A DNA stretch of 64,000 bases, from NCBI RefSeq assembly GCF_002973525.1, contig NZ_PVEN01000009.1:1-64000 (forward strand), given 5' to 3'. Made by a program: the position numbers and the translations under genes. Shown here piece after piece: positions 25,249 through 33,849 of the stretch; positions within the stretch are counted from its first letter, which is position 1; the number at the start of each line of letters is the position of its first letter. This stretch comes from Paraburkholderia sp. BL21I4N1 (GTDB lineage: Bacteria; Pseudomonadota; Gammaproteobacteria; Burkholderiales; Burkholderiaceae). A model generated the notes under the pieces. It saw only the letters and a list, made by a program, of their open reading frames with translations. It did not search any database and was not told the origin of the DNA.

Positions 25249-26934
25249 TTACCAGCTCCTGAAGCGTGCCGGCGGCGCGTACAGACCGCCCGACCACGTC
25301 ACCAGATCGTCGATGCTGCGCGCCGCCAGCAGCGAGCGCTTCGCTTCGCCGCGACGAATGCCGAGATCTTCCGGATACGCGACGATGCCACGCCGGCGCA
25401 ACTCCGCCGTTTTCTCCGGCTTCGCGCGCAGCCCGATCGGCGTGACGCCGGCCACGGCCGCAATCGCCGCGAGCCGCTCGTCGATGCCTTCGGCCTTGTG
25501 CAGATGCGCGATACCTTCCTCTGTGACCACATGGCTGACGTCGTCGCCGTAGATCATCACCGGGGCGATCGGCATGCCGCTCTTCGCGCCGACCGCGACC
25601 GCGTCGAGTTCATCGACGAAGGTCGGCTCGCCGCCTTTCTTGTACGTCTCTGCCATTTGCACGACGAGCTTCTGGCCGCGCGACACGGGGCCCTGATCTT
25701 TCAGCAGCTTGAGCCACGCTTCGCTCGAATGACGCCGGCCGCGCGGATCGTGGCCCATGTTCGGCGCGCCGCCGAAGCCGGCCAGACGGCCGCGCGTGAC
25801 GGTGGATGAATTCGCGTCCGCGTCGATCTGCAAGGTCGAGCCGATAAACAGGTCGACGCCGTATTGCCCGGCCAGTTGGCACAGCACGCGGTTCGAGCGC
25901 AGGCTGCCGTCGTTGCCGGTGAAGAACACGTCGGGACGCGCTTCGATATACGCCTCCATGCCGACCTCGCTGCCGAAGCAATGGATGCTGTCGACCCAAC
26001 CGGATTCGATCGCCGGGATCATGGTGGGATGCGGATTGAGCGTCCAGTTACGGCAGATCTTGCCCTTCAGACCGAGCGCGTCGCCATAGGTGGGCAGCAG
26101 CAGTTCGATCGCGGCGGTGTCGAAGCCGATGCCGTGATTCAGCGACGTCACGCCGTACGGCTCGTAGATGCCGCGTATCACCATCATCGCGGTCAATACC
26201 TGCAGGTCGCCGATATGGCGCGGATCGCGCGTGAACAAGGGCTCGACGGCGAACGGCCGGTCGGCCTGCACGACCACATCGACCCACGAACCCGGAATGT
26301 CGACACGCGGCAGCTCGTCGACGATCTCGTTGACCTGCACGATCACGATGCCATGCCGGAACGCGGCCGCCTCGGCGATGGTGGGGGTGTCTTCGGTATT
26401 CGCGCCGGTGTACAGATTGCCGTGACGGTCGGCCTTTTCCGCGCACAGCAGCGCGACATGCGGCGTCAGATCCACGAACATGCGCGCGTACAGCTCGACA
26501 TAGGTGTAGATCGAGCCGATCTCGAGCTGGCCGTCCTCGAGCAGTTGCGCGACCCGCAGGCTCTGCGGTCCGGCGAACGAGAAGTCGACCTTATGCGCGA
26601 TGCCGCGCTCGAACAGCGTCAGATGCTCGGGCCGCCCGATGCTCGAAATCAGCAGGTGCACGTCGTGAATCTTTTGCGGATCGACCTGCGCGAACGAACG
26701 CGACAGGAAGTCGGCCTGCTTCTGGTTGTCGCCTTCCAGCGCGACGCGGTCGCCGGGCTGAATCAGCGTTTCGAGCGCATCGACGATACGGTTAGTGGGC
26801 AGTACGCCGTCTTGCAGCCACGGCGCGATGGCCGCGAGGCGGCGGTTCTTTTCGTCGCGGCGCGTGGTCCACGAGCGTGCGGCAGGCGGCGATGCAGCGG
26901 CTGAAGCAGCAGTGATTTCGGCAGGGCGGTTCAT
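25249..26934 (-). CDS. mdcA: malonate decarboxylase alpha subunit (malonate:ACP transferase)
   Basis: The 561-residue protein exchanges the acetyl group on acetyl-MdcC for malonate, the first step of each turnover. It is a CoA-transferase-like protein with SRSFAQVDPQKIHDVHLLIS, GNLYTGANTEDTPTIAEAAAF, VTSLNHGIGFDTAAIELLLP and GAPNMGHDPRGRRHSSEAWL, all MdcA-typical. ATG 26934 gives a normal-length protein; the in-frame region upstream belongs to the regulator gene. It is the first structural gene, eight bases after the GntR gene. Confidence 0.94.
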   Translation of the reverse strand: MNRPAEITAASAAASPPAARSWTTRRDEKNRRLAAIAPWLQDGVLPTNRIVDALETLIQPGDRVALEGDNQKQADFLSRSFAQVDPQKIHDVHLLISSIGRPEHLTLFERGIAHKVDFSFAGPQSLRVAQLLEDGQLEIGSIYTYVELYARMFVDLTPHVALLCAEKADRHGNLYTGANTEDTPTIAEAAAFRHGIVIVQVNEIVDELPRVDIPGSWVDVVVQADRPFAVEPLFTRDPRHIGDLQVLTAMMVIRGIYEPYGVTSLNHGIGFDTAAIELLLPTYGDALGLKGKICRNWTLNPHPTMIPAIESGWVDSIHCFGSEVGMEAYIEARPDVFFTGNDGSLRSNRVLCQLAGQYGVDLFIGSTLQIDADANSSTVTRGRLAGFGGAPNMGHDPRGRRHSSEAWLKLLKDQGPVSRGQKLVVQMAETYKKGGEPTFVDELDAVAVGAKSGMPIAPVMIYGDDVSHVVTEEGIAHLHKAEGIDERLAAIAAVAGVTPIGLRAKPEKTAELRRRGIVAYPEDLGIRRGEAKRSLLAARSIDDLVTWSGGLYAPPARFRSW

Positions 26935-26942
26935 CGGCTCAG

Positions 26943-27716
26943 TCAACTCCCGGTGGCAAGACGCGGGCGACGGCCGCGCGGCTTGGGTTGATTTGCGAGC
27001 GCGGCTTCGGCCTGCGCGCGTTCGGTCAGAAAACGGTGCAGCAGGTCGCCGGTGCCGAGCAGATGCGCGACGACCTGTGCCTGCGCGGCGGGAATATCGC
27101 GGCGCTGCACGGCGTCGAGCAAGGCGCTGTGCTCGTTGTCCGATTCGCCCTTGCGCGACGGTAAGTCCAGCTTCAGCCGCAGATAGCGTTCGCCGCGCCG
27201 ATGCAGCGTGCCGATCATGTCCTCGAGTTGCGGACGGGCGGCGGGCGCGTACAGGCTCATATGGAACGCGACATTGCGCGCCACATACAGCGACGGGTCC
27301 GGCTCGCGTTCGGCGGCGCGGCACAGCCGCGCGGATTCGCGCAGCGTGGCGGCCGTGTGATGGGGAATCGCGAGACCAATGGCGAGGCTCTCCAGCGCCG
27401 ACCGGATCTCGTAGATTTCGCGCGCTTCATCCGCCGACAAGGGCGCGACGGTCGCGCCTTTGTGCACGGCGGCTTTCGCCCAGCCTTCGGTTTCGAGCAA
27501 CCGTAAGGCCTCGCGCACGGGAATTGCGCTGACTGAGAAATGCCGCGCGATCGCGTCCTGGCGCAACGGCGCGCCAGGCGCCAGGGTGCCGTCGACAATC
27601 GCGGCGCGCAGGGCCTCCGCGATCACGCGGGACGTGCTCTCACGCGGCGCCGCCGCCGGTAAAAGCGGGCTGCGCGCGGAGGCGTCCAGGGGAAAACCAT
27701 CTATTGCGTCGCTCAT
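26943..27716 (-). CDS. GntR-family (FCD) regulator of malonate decarboxylase
   Basis: A 257-residue regulator with a winged HTH (about residues 30-95, containing AIARHFSVSAIPVREALRLLE) and an all-helical FCD ligand domain (about 110-230). It lies at the head of the mdc genes on the same strand, the position of mdcY in Acinetobacter, and is probably cotranscribed. There is no Shine-Dalgarno sequence before ATG 27716. A TATAAT lies only about 10 bases upstream, so the message may be nearly leaderless. A 17-bp operator-like palindrome spans the start codon, which suggests autoregulation. Confidence 0.9.
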   Translation of the reverse strand: MSDAIDGFPLDASARSPLLPAAAPRESTSRVIAEALRAAIVDGTLAPGAPLRQDAIARHFSVSAIPVREALRLLETEGWAKAAVHKGATVAPLSADEAREIYEIRSALESLAIGLAIPHHTAATLRESARLCRAAEREPDPSLYVARNVAFHMSLYAPAARPQLEDMIGTLHRRGERYLRLKLDLPSRKGESDNEHSALLDAVQRRDIPAAQAQVVAHLLGTGDLLHRFLTERAQAEAALANQPKPRGRRPRLATGS

Positions 27717-27731
27717 AATATTGAATATTAT
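27715..27731. promoter_or_regulatory. palindromic operator over the mdc regulator start codon
   Basis: ATAATATT-G-AATATTAT is a perfect 8-bp inverted repeat. On the minus strand it contains a TATAAT -10 candidate (27727-27732) and reaches into the GntR gene start codon. A second palindrome, AAATGCGCATTT, lies at 27738-27749. Both fit control of the divergent mdc and MFS promoters by the GntR protein. Confidence 0.65.
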
Positions 27732-27907
27732 ATATAAAAATGCGCATTTATAGGCGGGCAAACCCGGAAAGTTTTTTCCGGTTCGCCGCGACCGTTCTTC
27801 TCAGTTGTATGAGGGCGGCACGGTTCGTTCAAGCTGCCGCGCGCTGTTGCATCGATTCCCTTTAAGGGTGCCAACCCGTACGTCAACTGCAGGGCCGGAG
27901 GAGCATG

Positions 27908-29206
27908 ATGAATTCACTAACCGACCGCACGTCGGTCACACGGCGGCGCACGCCGCTCAATCGCTCGCAGATCGCTGGTTTTTGGGGCGCGTGGGCCGGC
28001 TGGACGCTCGACGGCATGGACTCGTTCATCTACGCGCTCGTGCTGACGCCAGCCTTGACCGAGTTGTTGCCGCGCTCCGGCTACGCGGCCACGCCGGCAA
28101 ACGTCGGCCTCGCCGGCTCGATTCTGTTCGCACTGTTTCTGGTCGGCTGGGGCCTGTCGTTCATCTGGGGGCCGCTGGCCGATCGCTTCGGCCGCACCAA
28201 GGTGCTGGCCGGCACCATCTTCACGTTCGCGATCTTTACCGGCCTCGCCGCGACGTCGCACAATGTGTGGGAGTTGGGTATTTACCGCTTTATTGCGGGC
28301 GTGGGGATTGGCGGCGAGTGGGCGCTGGCCGGCACCTATGTGGCGGAATCCTGGCCGGAAGACCGTCGCAAGATGGGCGCCGGTTATCTGCAGACGGGCT
28401 ATTACGCAGGCTTTTTCCTCGCCGCCGCGCTCAACTATACGGTCGGCGTGCACTACGGCTGGCGCGTGATGTTCCTGACCGGCGCGGTGCCGGTGGTGGT
28501 CGCGATTCTGGTGCTGCTGCGCGTGAAGGAAACGGACAAGTGGCAGAAGGCCGAAGCCGGCGCCGCGCGCGCCAGGCCGCTGCGCGAAATCATGGGTCCA
28601 GCCTATCGGCGTCGCACGTGGGTGGCGTGCATTCTGCTGACGATCGCGATCATCGGTTTGTGGGCCGGCGCGGTGTATGAGCCGTCCGCGGTGATTCAAC
28701 TGGCGACCAAGGCCGGCATGGCGAAGAACGATGCGATCAGGACCGCTTCGCTCGCCACGGGCTTGCTGTCCATCGCGACGATTCTCGGCTGCCTGGCATT
28801 GCCGCCCATGGCCGAACGGATCGGTCGCAAGAAGACGCTGGCGGTTTATTTCGCGGGGATGGCGATCGCGATCGTCGGCAGTTTCGGCTGGGCGTTCTAT
28901 CTGCCGAACGGGCTCGCGCCGTTTATCGCGTGGCTCTTCGTGCTGGGCTTTTTCGGCGGTAACTTTGCGCTGTTCAGCTTGTGGCTGCCGGAGCAGTTCG
29001 AAACCCGCGTACGGGCGACGGCGTTCGCCTTCTGCACGTCGTTCGGGCGGTTTGTCGGCGCTGGGGTCAACTTTCTGCTCGGCGCGGCAGTGCTGCATAT
29101 GCATACGCTCGGCGTGCCGGTGGCGTTGACGGCGCTCGCGTTCGTGGTCGGGCTGTTTATCATTCCGTTCGCGCCGGAGACGAAGGGGGAGGTGTTGCCG
29201 CAGTGA
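27908..29206 (+). CDS. MFS transporter, candidate malonate permease
   Basis: A 432-residue, 12-helix carboxylate:H+ symporter-like MFS protein, with GWTLDGMDSFIYALVLTPAL in helix 1, LADRFGRTKVL, and GVGIGGEWALAGTYVAE. It is divergent from the mdc regulator and shares its operator region. The mdc operon lacks the usual MdcL/MdcM or MadLM permease, so this gene is the best malonate uptake candidate (inference). Two adjacent ATGs occur at 27905 and 27908; the second has better spacing from GGAGG. Confidence 0.88.
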   Translation: MNSLTDRTSVTRRRTPLNRSQIAGFWGAWAGWTLDGMDSFIYALVLTPALTELLPRSGYAATPANVGLAGSILFALFLVGWGLSFIWGPLADRFGRTKVLAGTIFTFAIFTGLAATSHNVWELGIYRFIAGVGIGGEWALAGTYVAESWPEDRRKMGAGYLQTGYYAGFFLAAALNYTVGVHYGWRVMFLTGAVPVVVAILVLLRVKETDKWQKAEAGAARARPLREIMGPAYRRRTWVACILLTIAIIGLWAGAVYEPSAVIQLATKAGMAKNDAIRTASLATGLLSIATILGCLALPPMAERIGRKKTLAVYFAGMAIAIVGSFGWAFYLPNGLAPFIAWLFVLGFFGGNFALFSLWLPEQFETRVRATAFAFCTSFGRFVGAGVNFLLGAAVLHMHTLGVPVALTALAFVVGLFIIPFAPETKGEVLPQ

Positions 29207-29235
29207 TCGCCTGACGCTTCCATTGCAACGATGAA

Positions 29236-29269
29236 AAAAACCGGTGCCTCTCGCGAGGCGCCGGTTTTT
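29236..29269. terminator. bidirectional intrinsic terminator
   Basis: AAAAACCGGTGCCTC pairs with GAGGCGCCGGTTTTT (one G-T pair) around a TCGC loop. The A run on one side and T run on the other serve both the MFS gene and the convergent TonB receptor gene. Confidence 0.93.
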
Positions 29270-29307
29270 GCATTCCCACCCTCGACGCGCCCAGCGCGCC
29301 GACACGC

Positions 29308-31446
29308 TTACATCTTCCACCTCACCGATGCCGTCAACGTGCGCGGTGCGCCCGGCATGTTGTACATATCCGCATTGCCGTGCGCCGCGATGAAGTACTT
29401 GCGATCGAACAGGTTGTCCAGCGTCAACGCGACGTCGACGTTCTTGCCGTGATAACCCGCGCCGAGGTCGAAGGTCACGAACGACGGCAACGTCACCGCG
29501 TCGCTCGCCGACGTATAGCGCGCCGACTGGAATTGCGCGCCGCCCGCCGCATAGAAACCGTACTTCAGATCGCGCTTGATCCACACGCTCGCGCTGTGAC
29601 GCGGCATCAGCCCCGGTGTGTTCTGGTTCAGCAGCAGACCGGCCGAACTCGCTTGCGGCGAGCCATCCACATTGCCGTTCAGGTACGCGTAGCCCGCGTA
29701 GACCGACCATTTCGGTGCGATCTCGCCTGTCATCGACAGTTCCAGCCCGCGGGTGTGCTGCGTGCCGATAGGCAGTGCGTAAGTAGGATTGGCCGGATCG
29801 GCGATCTGCTGGTTGGTCTGCTTCATATCGAACAACGCGACGCTCGCGCTCGCGCGGCCCAGGTCGAATTTCGAGCCGATCTCGAAGCTGGTGGTTTTTT
29901 GCGGCGCGAGCGCCGAACCGTTCGCGAACGCGCCGCTGCTGATCAGCGTATCGGCGAGCGGCGAGAACGACTGGCTATACGACGCGTACAACGATACCCA
30001 GTCGAGCGGCTCGTAAATCAACCCAACTCGCGGACTCCACGCGCGATCCGTACGGTCCAGATTGACGTGCGCCGACGTGTAGTCGTTGCGGGTCTGCGTC
30101 AGATAGTCGAAGCGCAGGCCGGCGAGAATCTTCCAGTGCTCGGTCAGCGAGATCAGGTCCTGCGCGTAGACGCCGGCCAGCCCCAACACCGTCGCCGCAT
30201 TCGTCTTGGCCGGCACGCCCGGCGTCACGCCGGGCAGATTCACCAGTTGCGGGTTATACAGGTTGTAGGTTGCGACCTTGGTGGTCGAGTAGATCGTGTC
30301 GAACTTCTGCTGCTGCGAGAGTTCGACGCCGTACAGCAGCTCATGCTTCATGCCGAACAGCGTGGTTTTCTGCGTCAGCTCGAAGAGACCGTCCACGCCG
30401 TGATCCTGGCGGAAGCGCGTGCTTTGGTCCAACGTCACGACCGGATTCAACGCGGTCTTGATCGGCTCATACGTGACGTAGTTTTTGCGTTCGAGCGAAA
30501 AGTCGTACGCGCGCACGGCAGTGTGCAGCGACAACGAATCGTTGAAGCGGTGATCGAGCGACGCGGTCGCGCTTTTTGCGTCGACGTCGTTATACGAGGT
30601 GTTCGCCGCGTTCGCCGAGCCGTAATACGTGTTGATCGGCACGTTGACCGGGCGGCCGAGATAAGCCGGCAAGCCCTGATCGGACGTGCGGCGATCGTGC
30701 AGATAATCGGCTTCGAGATTGAGCGTCGTGTCTTTATCGATCCGGAATTGCACCGACGGCGCCACGGCCTGGCGATTCAACTGGAACTGGTCGCGAAAAC
30801 TGTTCGAATTTTCGGCCGCCCCGGTGATGCGAAAACGCGCGGCGTCGTTCGCATTCCAGCCGAGGTCGAATTCGCCGCGCCGTTCGCCTTCGGTGCCGAG
30901 CGTCACGCCGACCGACTGCTCGGGATTCGCGCCCGGTTTCTTCAACACGCGATTGATCAGGCCGCCGGCCGAGCCGCGTCCATAGAGTACGGCGGCCGGT
31001 CCCTTCAACACGTCGACGCGTTCCACGTTCGACAGGTCGCGGTAGTAGAGCGCGTCGTCGCGAATGCCGTCTACGTATTGATCTGTGATGTTGTTGAAGC
31101 CGCGCAACGTGATCTGGTCGCGCTGGCCGTCGCCGACGGAAAAGCCGATGCCTGGCACGTTGCGCAACGCGTCCTGCAACGAGGTCGCGTTCTGCTCGTC
31201 GAGCAGCGCGCGCGGCACGACGTTGACGGTTTGCGGCACGTCCATCAGCGACATGTTCATTTTCGTCGCCGTGTTCGACGTGCTGCTGTCGTACGAGCGG
31301 TCGGCGGCGGCCTTGACGGCGATTGCGGGCAACGTGCTGTCGGCCGGGCTGGCGACAGGTGCGGCTTCCTGAGCCAGCAAAGGCCGGGCGCTGGCAAGCG
31401 AGGTCGCGAGCAGCAGCGCGCGGTAAGTCTTCTTTTTGACGTTCAT
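29308..31446 (-). CDS. TonB-dependent siderophore receptor
   Basis: The 712-residue outer-membrane receptor has a signal peptide (about 1-26), then the plug domain with MDVPQTVNVVPRALLDEQNA, QDALRNVPGIGFSVGDG, RGFNNITDQYVDGIRDD and VERVDVLKGPAAVLYGRGS. A 22-strand barrel follows, ending in RTLTASVRWKM with a terminal hydrophobic residue pattern. This is the FhuA/FiuA-like TIGR01783 type that takes up hydroxamate or catecholate ferric siderophores. No N-terminal signalling domain is present. A Fur-box promoter lies about 300 bases upstream. No siderophore synthesis gene is in the window. Confidence 0.92.
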   Translation of the reverse strand: MNVKKKTYRALLLATSLASARPLLAQEAAPVASPADSTLPAIAVKAAADRSYDSSTSNTATKMNMSLMDVPQTVNVVPRALLDEQNATSLQDALRNVPGIGFSVGDGQRDQITLRGFNNITDQYVDGIRDDALYYRDLSNVERVDVLKGPAAVLYGRGSAGGLINRVLKKPGANPEQSVGVTLGTEGERRGEFDLGWNANDAARFRITGAAENSNSFRDQFQLNRQAVAPSVQFRIDKDTTLNLEADYLHDRRTSDQGLPAYLGRPVNVPINTYYGSANAANTSYNDVDAKSATASLDHRFNDSLSLHTAVRAYDFSLERKNYVTYEPIKTALNPVVTLDQSTRFRQDHGVDGLFELTQKTTLFGMKHELLYGVELSQQQKFDTIYSTTKVATYNLYNPQLVNLPGVTPGVPAKTNAATVLGLAGVYAQDLISLTEHWKILAGLRFDYLTQTRNDYTSAHVNLDRTDRAWSPRVGLIYEPLDWVSLYASYSQSFSPLADTLISSGAFANGSALAPQKTTSFEIGSKFDLGRASASVALFDMKQTNQQIADPANPTYALPIGTQHTRGLELSMTGEIAPKWSVYAGYAYLNGNVDGSPQASSAGLLLNQNTPGLMPRHSASVWIKRDLKYGFYAAGGAQFQSARYTSASDAVTLPSFVTFDLGAGYHGKNVDVALTLDNLFDRKYFIAAHGNADMYNMPGAPRTLTASVRWKM

Positions 31447-31741
31447 GATGACGTTCTTCGAGTGTGGATCGGTGGAGTTATTGATTTGAGGTACGGCAAA
31501 AGCGCATGCAAAAACGCACGCGCACGGCAACGCAACACGCCGTGTGGGGTCGGTCAGTTGAAACGAAGGTGGTGAATTCCCCTGAAGCGATCGATGAGTT
31601 CGAAATTGAAACGGCCGGGGCGCCGTGCGTCAGCGCACGAAGGGTGCGGACGTGACATCGGCTGCCTCGGGATGGCATGTCGATGTGGGGTTGGGAGGTG
31701 CAACGGAAGCCGGATCAATGTCTGGCTTGTAATATCCTGAA
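31447..31741 (-). other. long 5' leader of the TonB receptor gene
   Basis: About 290 bases separate the predicted promoter from the receptor ATG. I see no convincing coding frame or known riboswitch fold in it. It could hold a regulatory RNA structure or base-pairing target, but this is untested. Confidence 0.4.
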
Positions 31742-31764
31742 ATTATAAACGAGAACAATTCTCG
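31742..31764 (-). promoter_or_regulatory. Fur box inside the TonB receptor promoter
   Basis: On the minus strand a perfect TATAAT (-10; plus-strand 31742-31747) is preceded by CGAGAA-TTG-TTCTCG (31750-31764), a 6-bp inverted repeat matching half-sites of the Fur box. The repeat would sit in the -35/-10 spacer, so Fur binding would block RNA polymerase. The -35 itself is weak. Confidence 0.7.
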
Positions 31765-31884
31765 ACTGTGCGAAATGAATGGAAAAGCACAGGTTTTTGC
31801 AGGGTATTGTTGGGTGAAACGAAAGGTGAGAGCGATTCGCCGGCGAGGCTGCCGGATGCCCGAACCGAGGTCTCGGCCGAGCCC

Positions 31885-32805
31885 TCAATCCACCTGCCGC
31901 CGCGTTCGCGCGCCGGGCCGCAACAACGTCAGCAGCGGCCAGCCCAGATTGACCCCCAGACTCGCGACGACGATCAACGCCATGCCCGCGAGTTGCGGCA
32001 TCGACAGCGCGCGTCCATACACGACGGCATCGACCACGATCGCGGTCAGCGGATAAACGAACAGCAGCACGGCGATGATAGGCGTGGTCAGCTTCGGCAG
32101 CGCGCCGTAGATCAGCACATACGAGAGCCCTGTATGCAGCACGCCCATGCCCACCAGCCAGAACCACTGCATCGGGCCGATATGCACGGCGGTGAGCGGA
32201 GCGATGAACGGCAGGCACACCACGCCGACCGCGCACTGCACGAGCGTCAGCAGATGCGGGCGCAACTCGCCGAGCCCCTTGGCGATCAACGTGACACTCG
32301 CATACAGCACCGACCCCGCGAGCGCTTCGCCGATTCCGATCAGATAGCTCGCATGGCCTTGCAGATTCTCCGTGGCCGCCACGCCCGACGCGAGCACGAG
32401 TCCGACGAAGGCGGTCGCGATCCAGCCGAGCCGGTCGATACCGAGTCGCTCGTTGAACAGCGCCGCGCCGATCAGCACGACCCAGAACGGCTGCACATGA
32501 AACACCACGGTCGCGACCGCAATGCTGGTGCGATGGATCGCGTCGAAGAAGCCGACCCATTGCGTGACCATCAGCACGCCGGAAATCAGCGCCAAAACCG
32601 CGGTGCGGCGCGTGAAATGCGCGCGCGTGAAATAGCCTTTCCACGCGCAATACGCGGCGAGCGACAGAAAGCCGAACAGGCAGCGAAAGAACACGAGCGT
32701 CAGCGCGCCGAGCCGCGCTTCCTCGACGAAGACACCGATCGTGCCCATCAGAAGCCCGCCGCTGGCCAGCGTGATGGCGCCTTGTTGACGTGGGGTGAGG
32801 GGCAT
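31885..32805 (-). CDS. EamA/DMT-superfamily permease
   Basis: A 306-residue protein with ten hydrophobic segments in two EamA repeats (about 12-140 and 155-290). The family stretches RTSIAVATVVFHVQPFWVVLIGAALFNER and TTPIIAVLLFVYPLTAIVVD mark the ends of each repeat. These proteins export amino acids or other small metabolites. It is divergent from a LysR gene with a 114-base gap, the classical arrangement for regulated exporters. The substrate is unknown. Confidence 0.9.
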   Translation of the reverse strand: MPLTPRQQGAITLASGGLLMGTIGVFVEEARLGALTLVFFRCLFGFLSLAAYCAWKGYFTRAHFTRRTAVLALISGVLMVTQWVGFFDAIHRTSIAVATVVFHVQPFWVVLIGAALFNERLGIDRLGWIATAFVGLVLASGVAATENLQGHASYLIGIGEALAGSVLYASVTLIAKGLGELRPHLLTLVQCAVGVVCLPFIAPLTAVHIGPMQWFWLVGMGVLHTGLSYVLIYGALPKLTTPIIAVLLFVYPLTAIVVDAVVYGRALSMPQLAGMALIVVASLGVNLGWPLLTLLRPGARTRRQVD

Positions 32806-32919
32806 GCGAAACGGTCTCCGTGAGTTGATGCTGAATCGATGCCGTCAAGTATTGCGCGGCTTGCATGGCACCGACAAACGAATTAAATTGAGTAATTCCA
32901 TAAGGCGGATTGATAAATC

Positions 32920-33849
32920 ATGCATCCCGAGTTCGACGTCGATTTGCTGCGGACCTTTACCGCCGTGGTGGAAACGGGCAGTTTCACGAAGGCGGCGGCG
33001 ACCGTGCATCGTTCGCAGGCGGCCGTCAGCATGCAGATCAAGCGCCTCGAAACGATGCTCGGCACCACGCTGTTCGCCCGCAACACGCGCAATCTGTCGC
33101 TGACGCGGCCCGGCAATACGCTGCTCGAATACGCACGGCGTGTGCTGGCGTTGCATGAGGAGGCGTGGTCGGCGATCGTGCGGCCTGAGGTGAGCGGGCG
33201 CGTGGTGCTCGGCGCGCCGGACGACTACGTGTCGTCGCTGCTGTCGCCGGTATTGCGGCGTTTTTCGACGCTGTATCCGCATGTGGAAATCGAAATCGTC
33301 TGCGCGCAGAGCACCTCGCTCGCGCCGATGCTGGCGGACAACAAGATCGATCTCGCGTTCGTCACACGCGACCGCAAGCTGCGCGGCGAATTCGTGCGCA
33401 GCGAGCCGATGGTGTGGGTGGGGGCGTCGGTGGATACGCCGGTGCTGGCGGCGTCGCCGTTACCGGTGGGGCTGTACGAGCCCGGCTGTGTGGCGCGGCA
33501 GCATACGCTGGCCGCGCTCGACGGCGCGCGTATTCGCTATCGCGCGGCATTCAGCAGTGCGAGTCTGATGGGGCTGGTAGCGACCGTGGATGCGGGTTTG
33601 TCGGTGATCGCGCTGACGCGTTGCAGCGTGCCGTCACGTCTCGCGATTCTCGGCGAAGCACAAGGCCTGCCGAAGATCGCACCGCTCGAAATCGTGGTGG
33701 CCCGCAGCGCCAAATCGGATCGGCCGACCTGCGACTATCTGGCCGCGCAGATGGTGCAGGATTTGTCGCTGGGGCCGCAGATGCAGTCGTCGACGCAGAC
33801 GCCGCCGCCGCAGTCGCGCTCGAAGGGTTCGAGCGCGGCGCAGGCTTAA
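32920..33849 (+). CDS. LysR-family transcriptional regulator
   Basis: A 309-residue LysR protein with HTH (residues 5-64: TFTAVVETGSFTKAAATVHR, SQAAVSMQIKRLE) and an effector domain to about 290. The last 25 residues are Gln/Pro/Ser-rich. Its stop codon overlaps the last bases of the convergent ABC ATPase gene by four bases. Divergent from the EamA gene, it probably regulates that gene. Confidence 0.92.
   Translation: MHPEFDVDLLRTFTAVVETGSFTKAAATVHRSQAAVSMQIKRLETMLGTTLFARNTRNLSLTRPGNTLLEYARRVLALHEEAWSAIVRPEVSGRVVLGAPDDYVSSLLSPVLRRFSTLYPHVEIEIVCAQSTSLAPMLADNKIDLAFVTRDRKLRGEFVRSEPMVWVGASVDTPVLAASPLPVGLYEPGCVARQHTLAALDGARIRYRAAFSSASLMGLVATVDAGLSVIALTRCSVPSRLAILGEAQGLPKIAPLEIVVARSAKSDRPTCDYLAAQMVQDLSLGPQMQSSTQTPPPQSRSKGSSAAQA

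Noticed and set aside
27717..27761. A longer mdc regulator starting at an upstream TTG
   Set aside because: The added 15 residues would be encoded by the AT-rich operator and palindrome region, with no ribosome site, and are not part of the GntR fold.
29380..31575. A 731-codon plus-strand frame opposite the TonB receptor gene
   Set aside because: It is an Arg/Val-rich shadow of the receptor gene, with no domain, and it spans the receptor promoter-proximal region.
31478..31678. A 66-codon minus-strand frame in the TonB receptor leader
   Set aside because: It has no good ribosome site, an Arg/Cys-rich composition and no family resemblance; a leader peptide cannot be excluded but is not supported.
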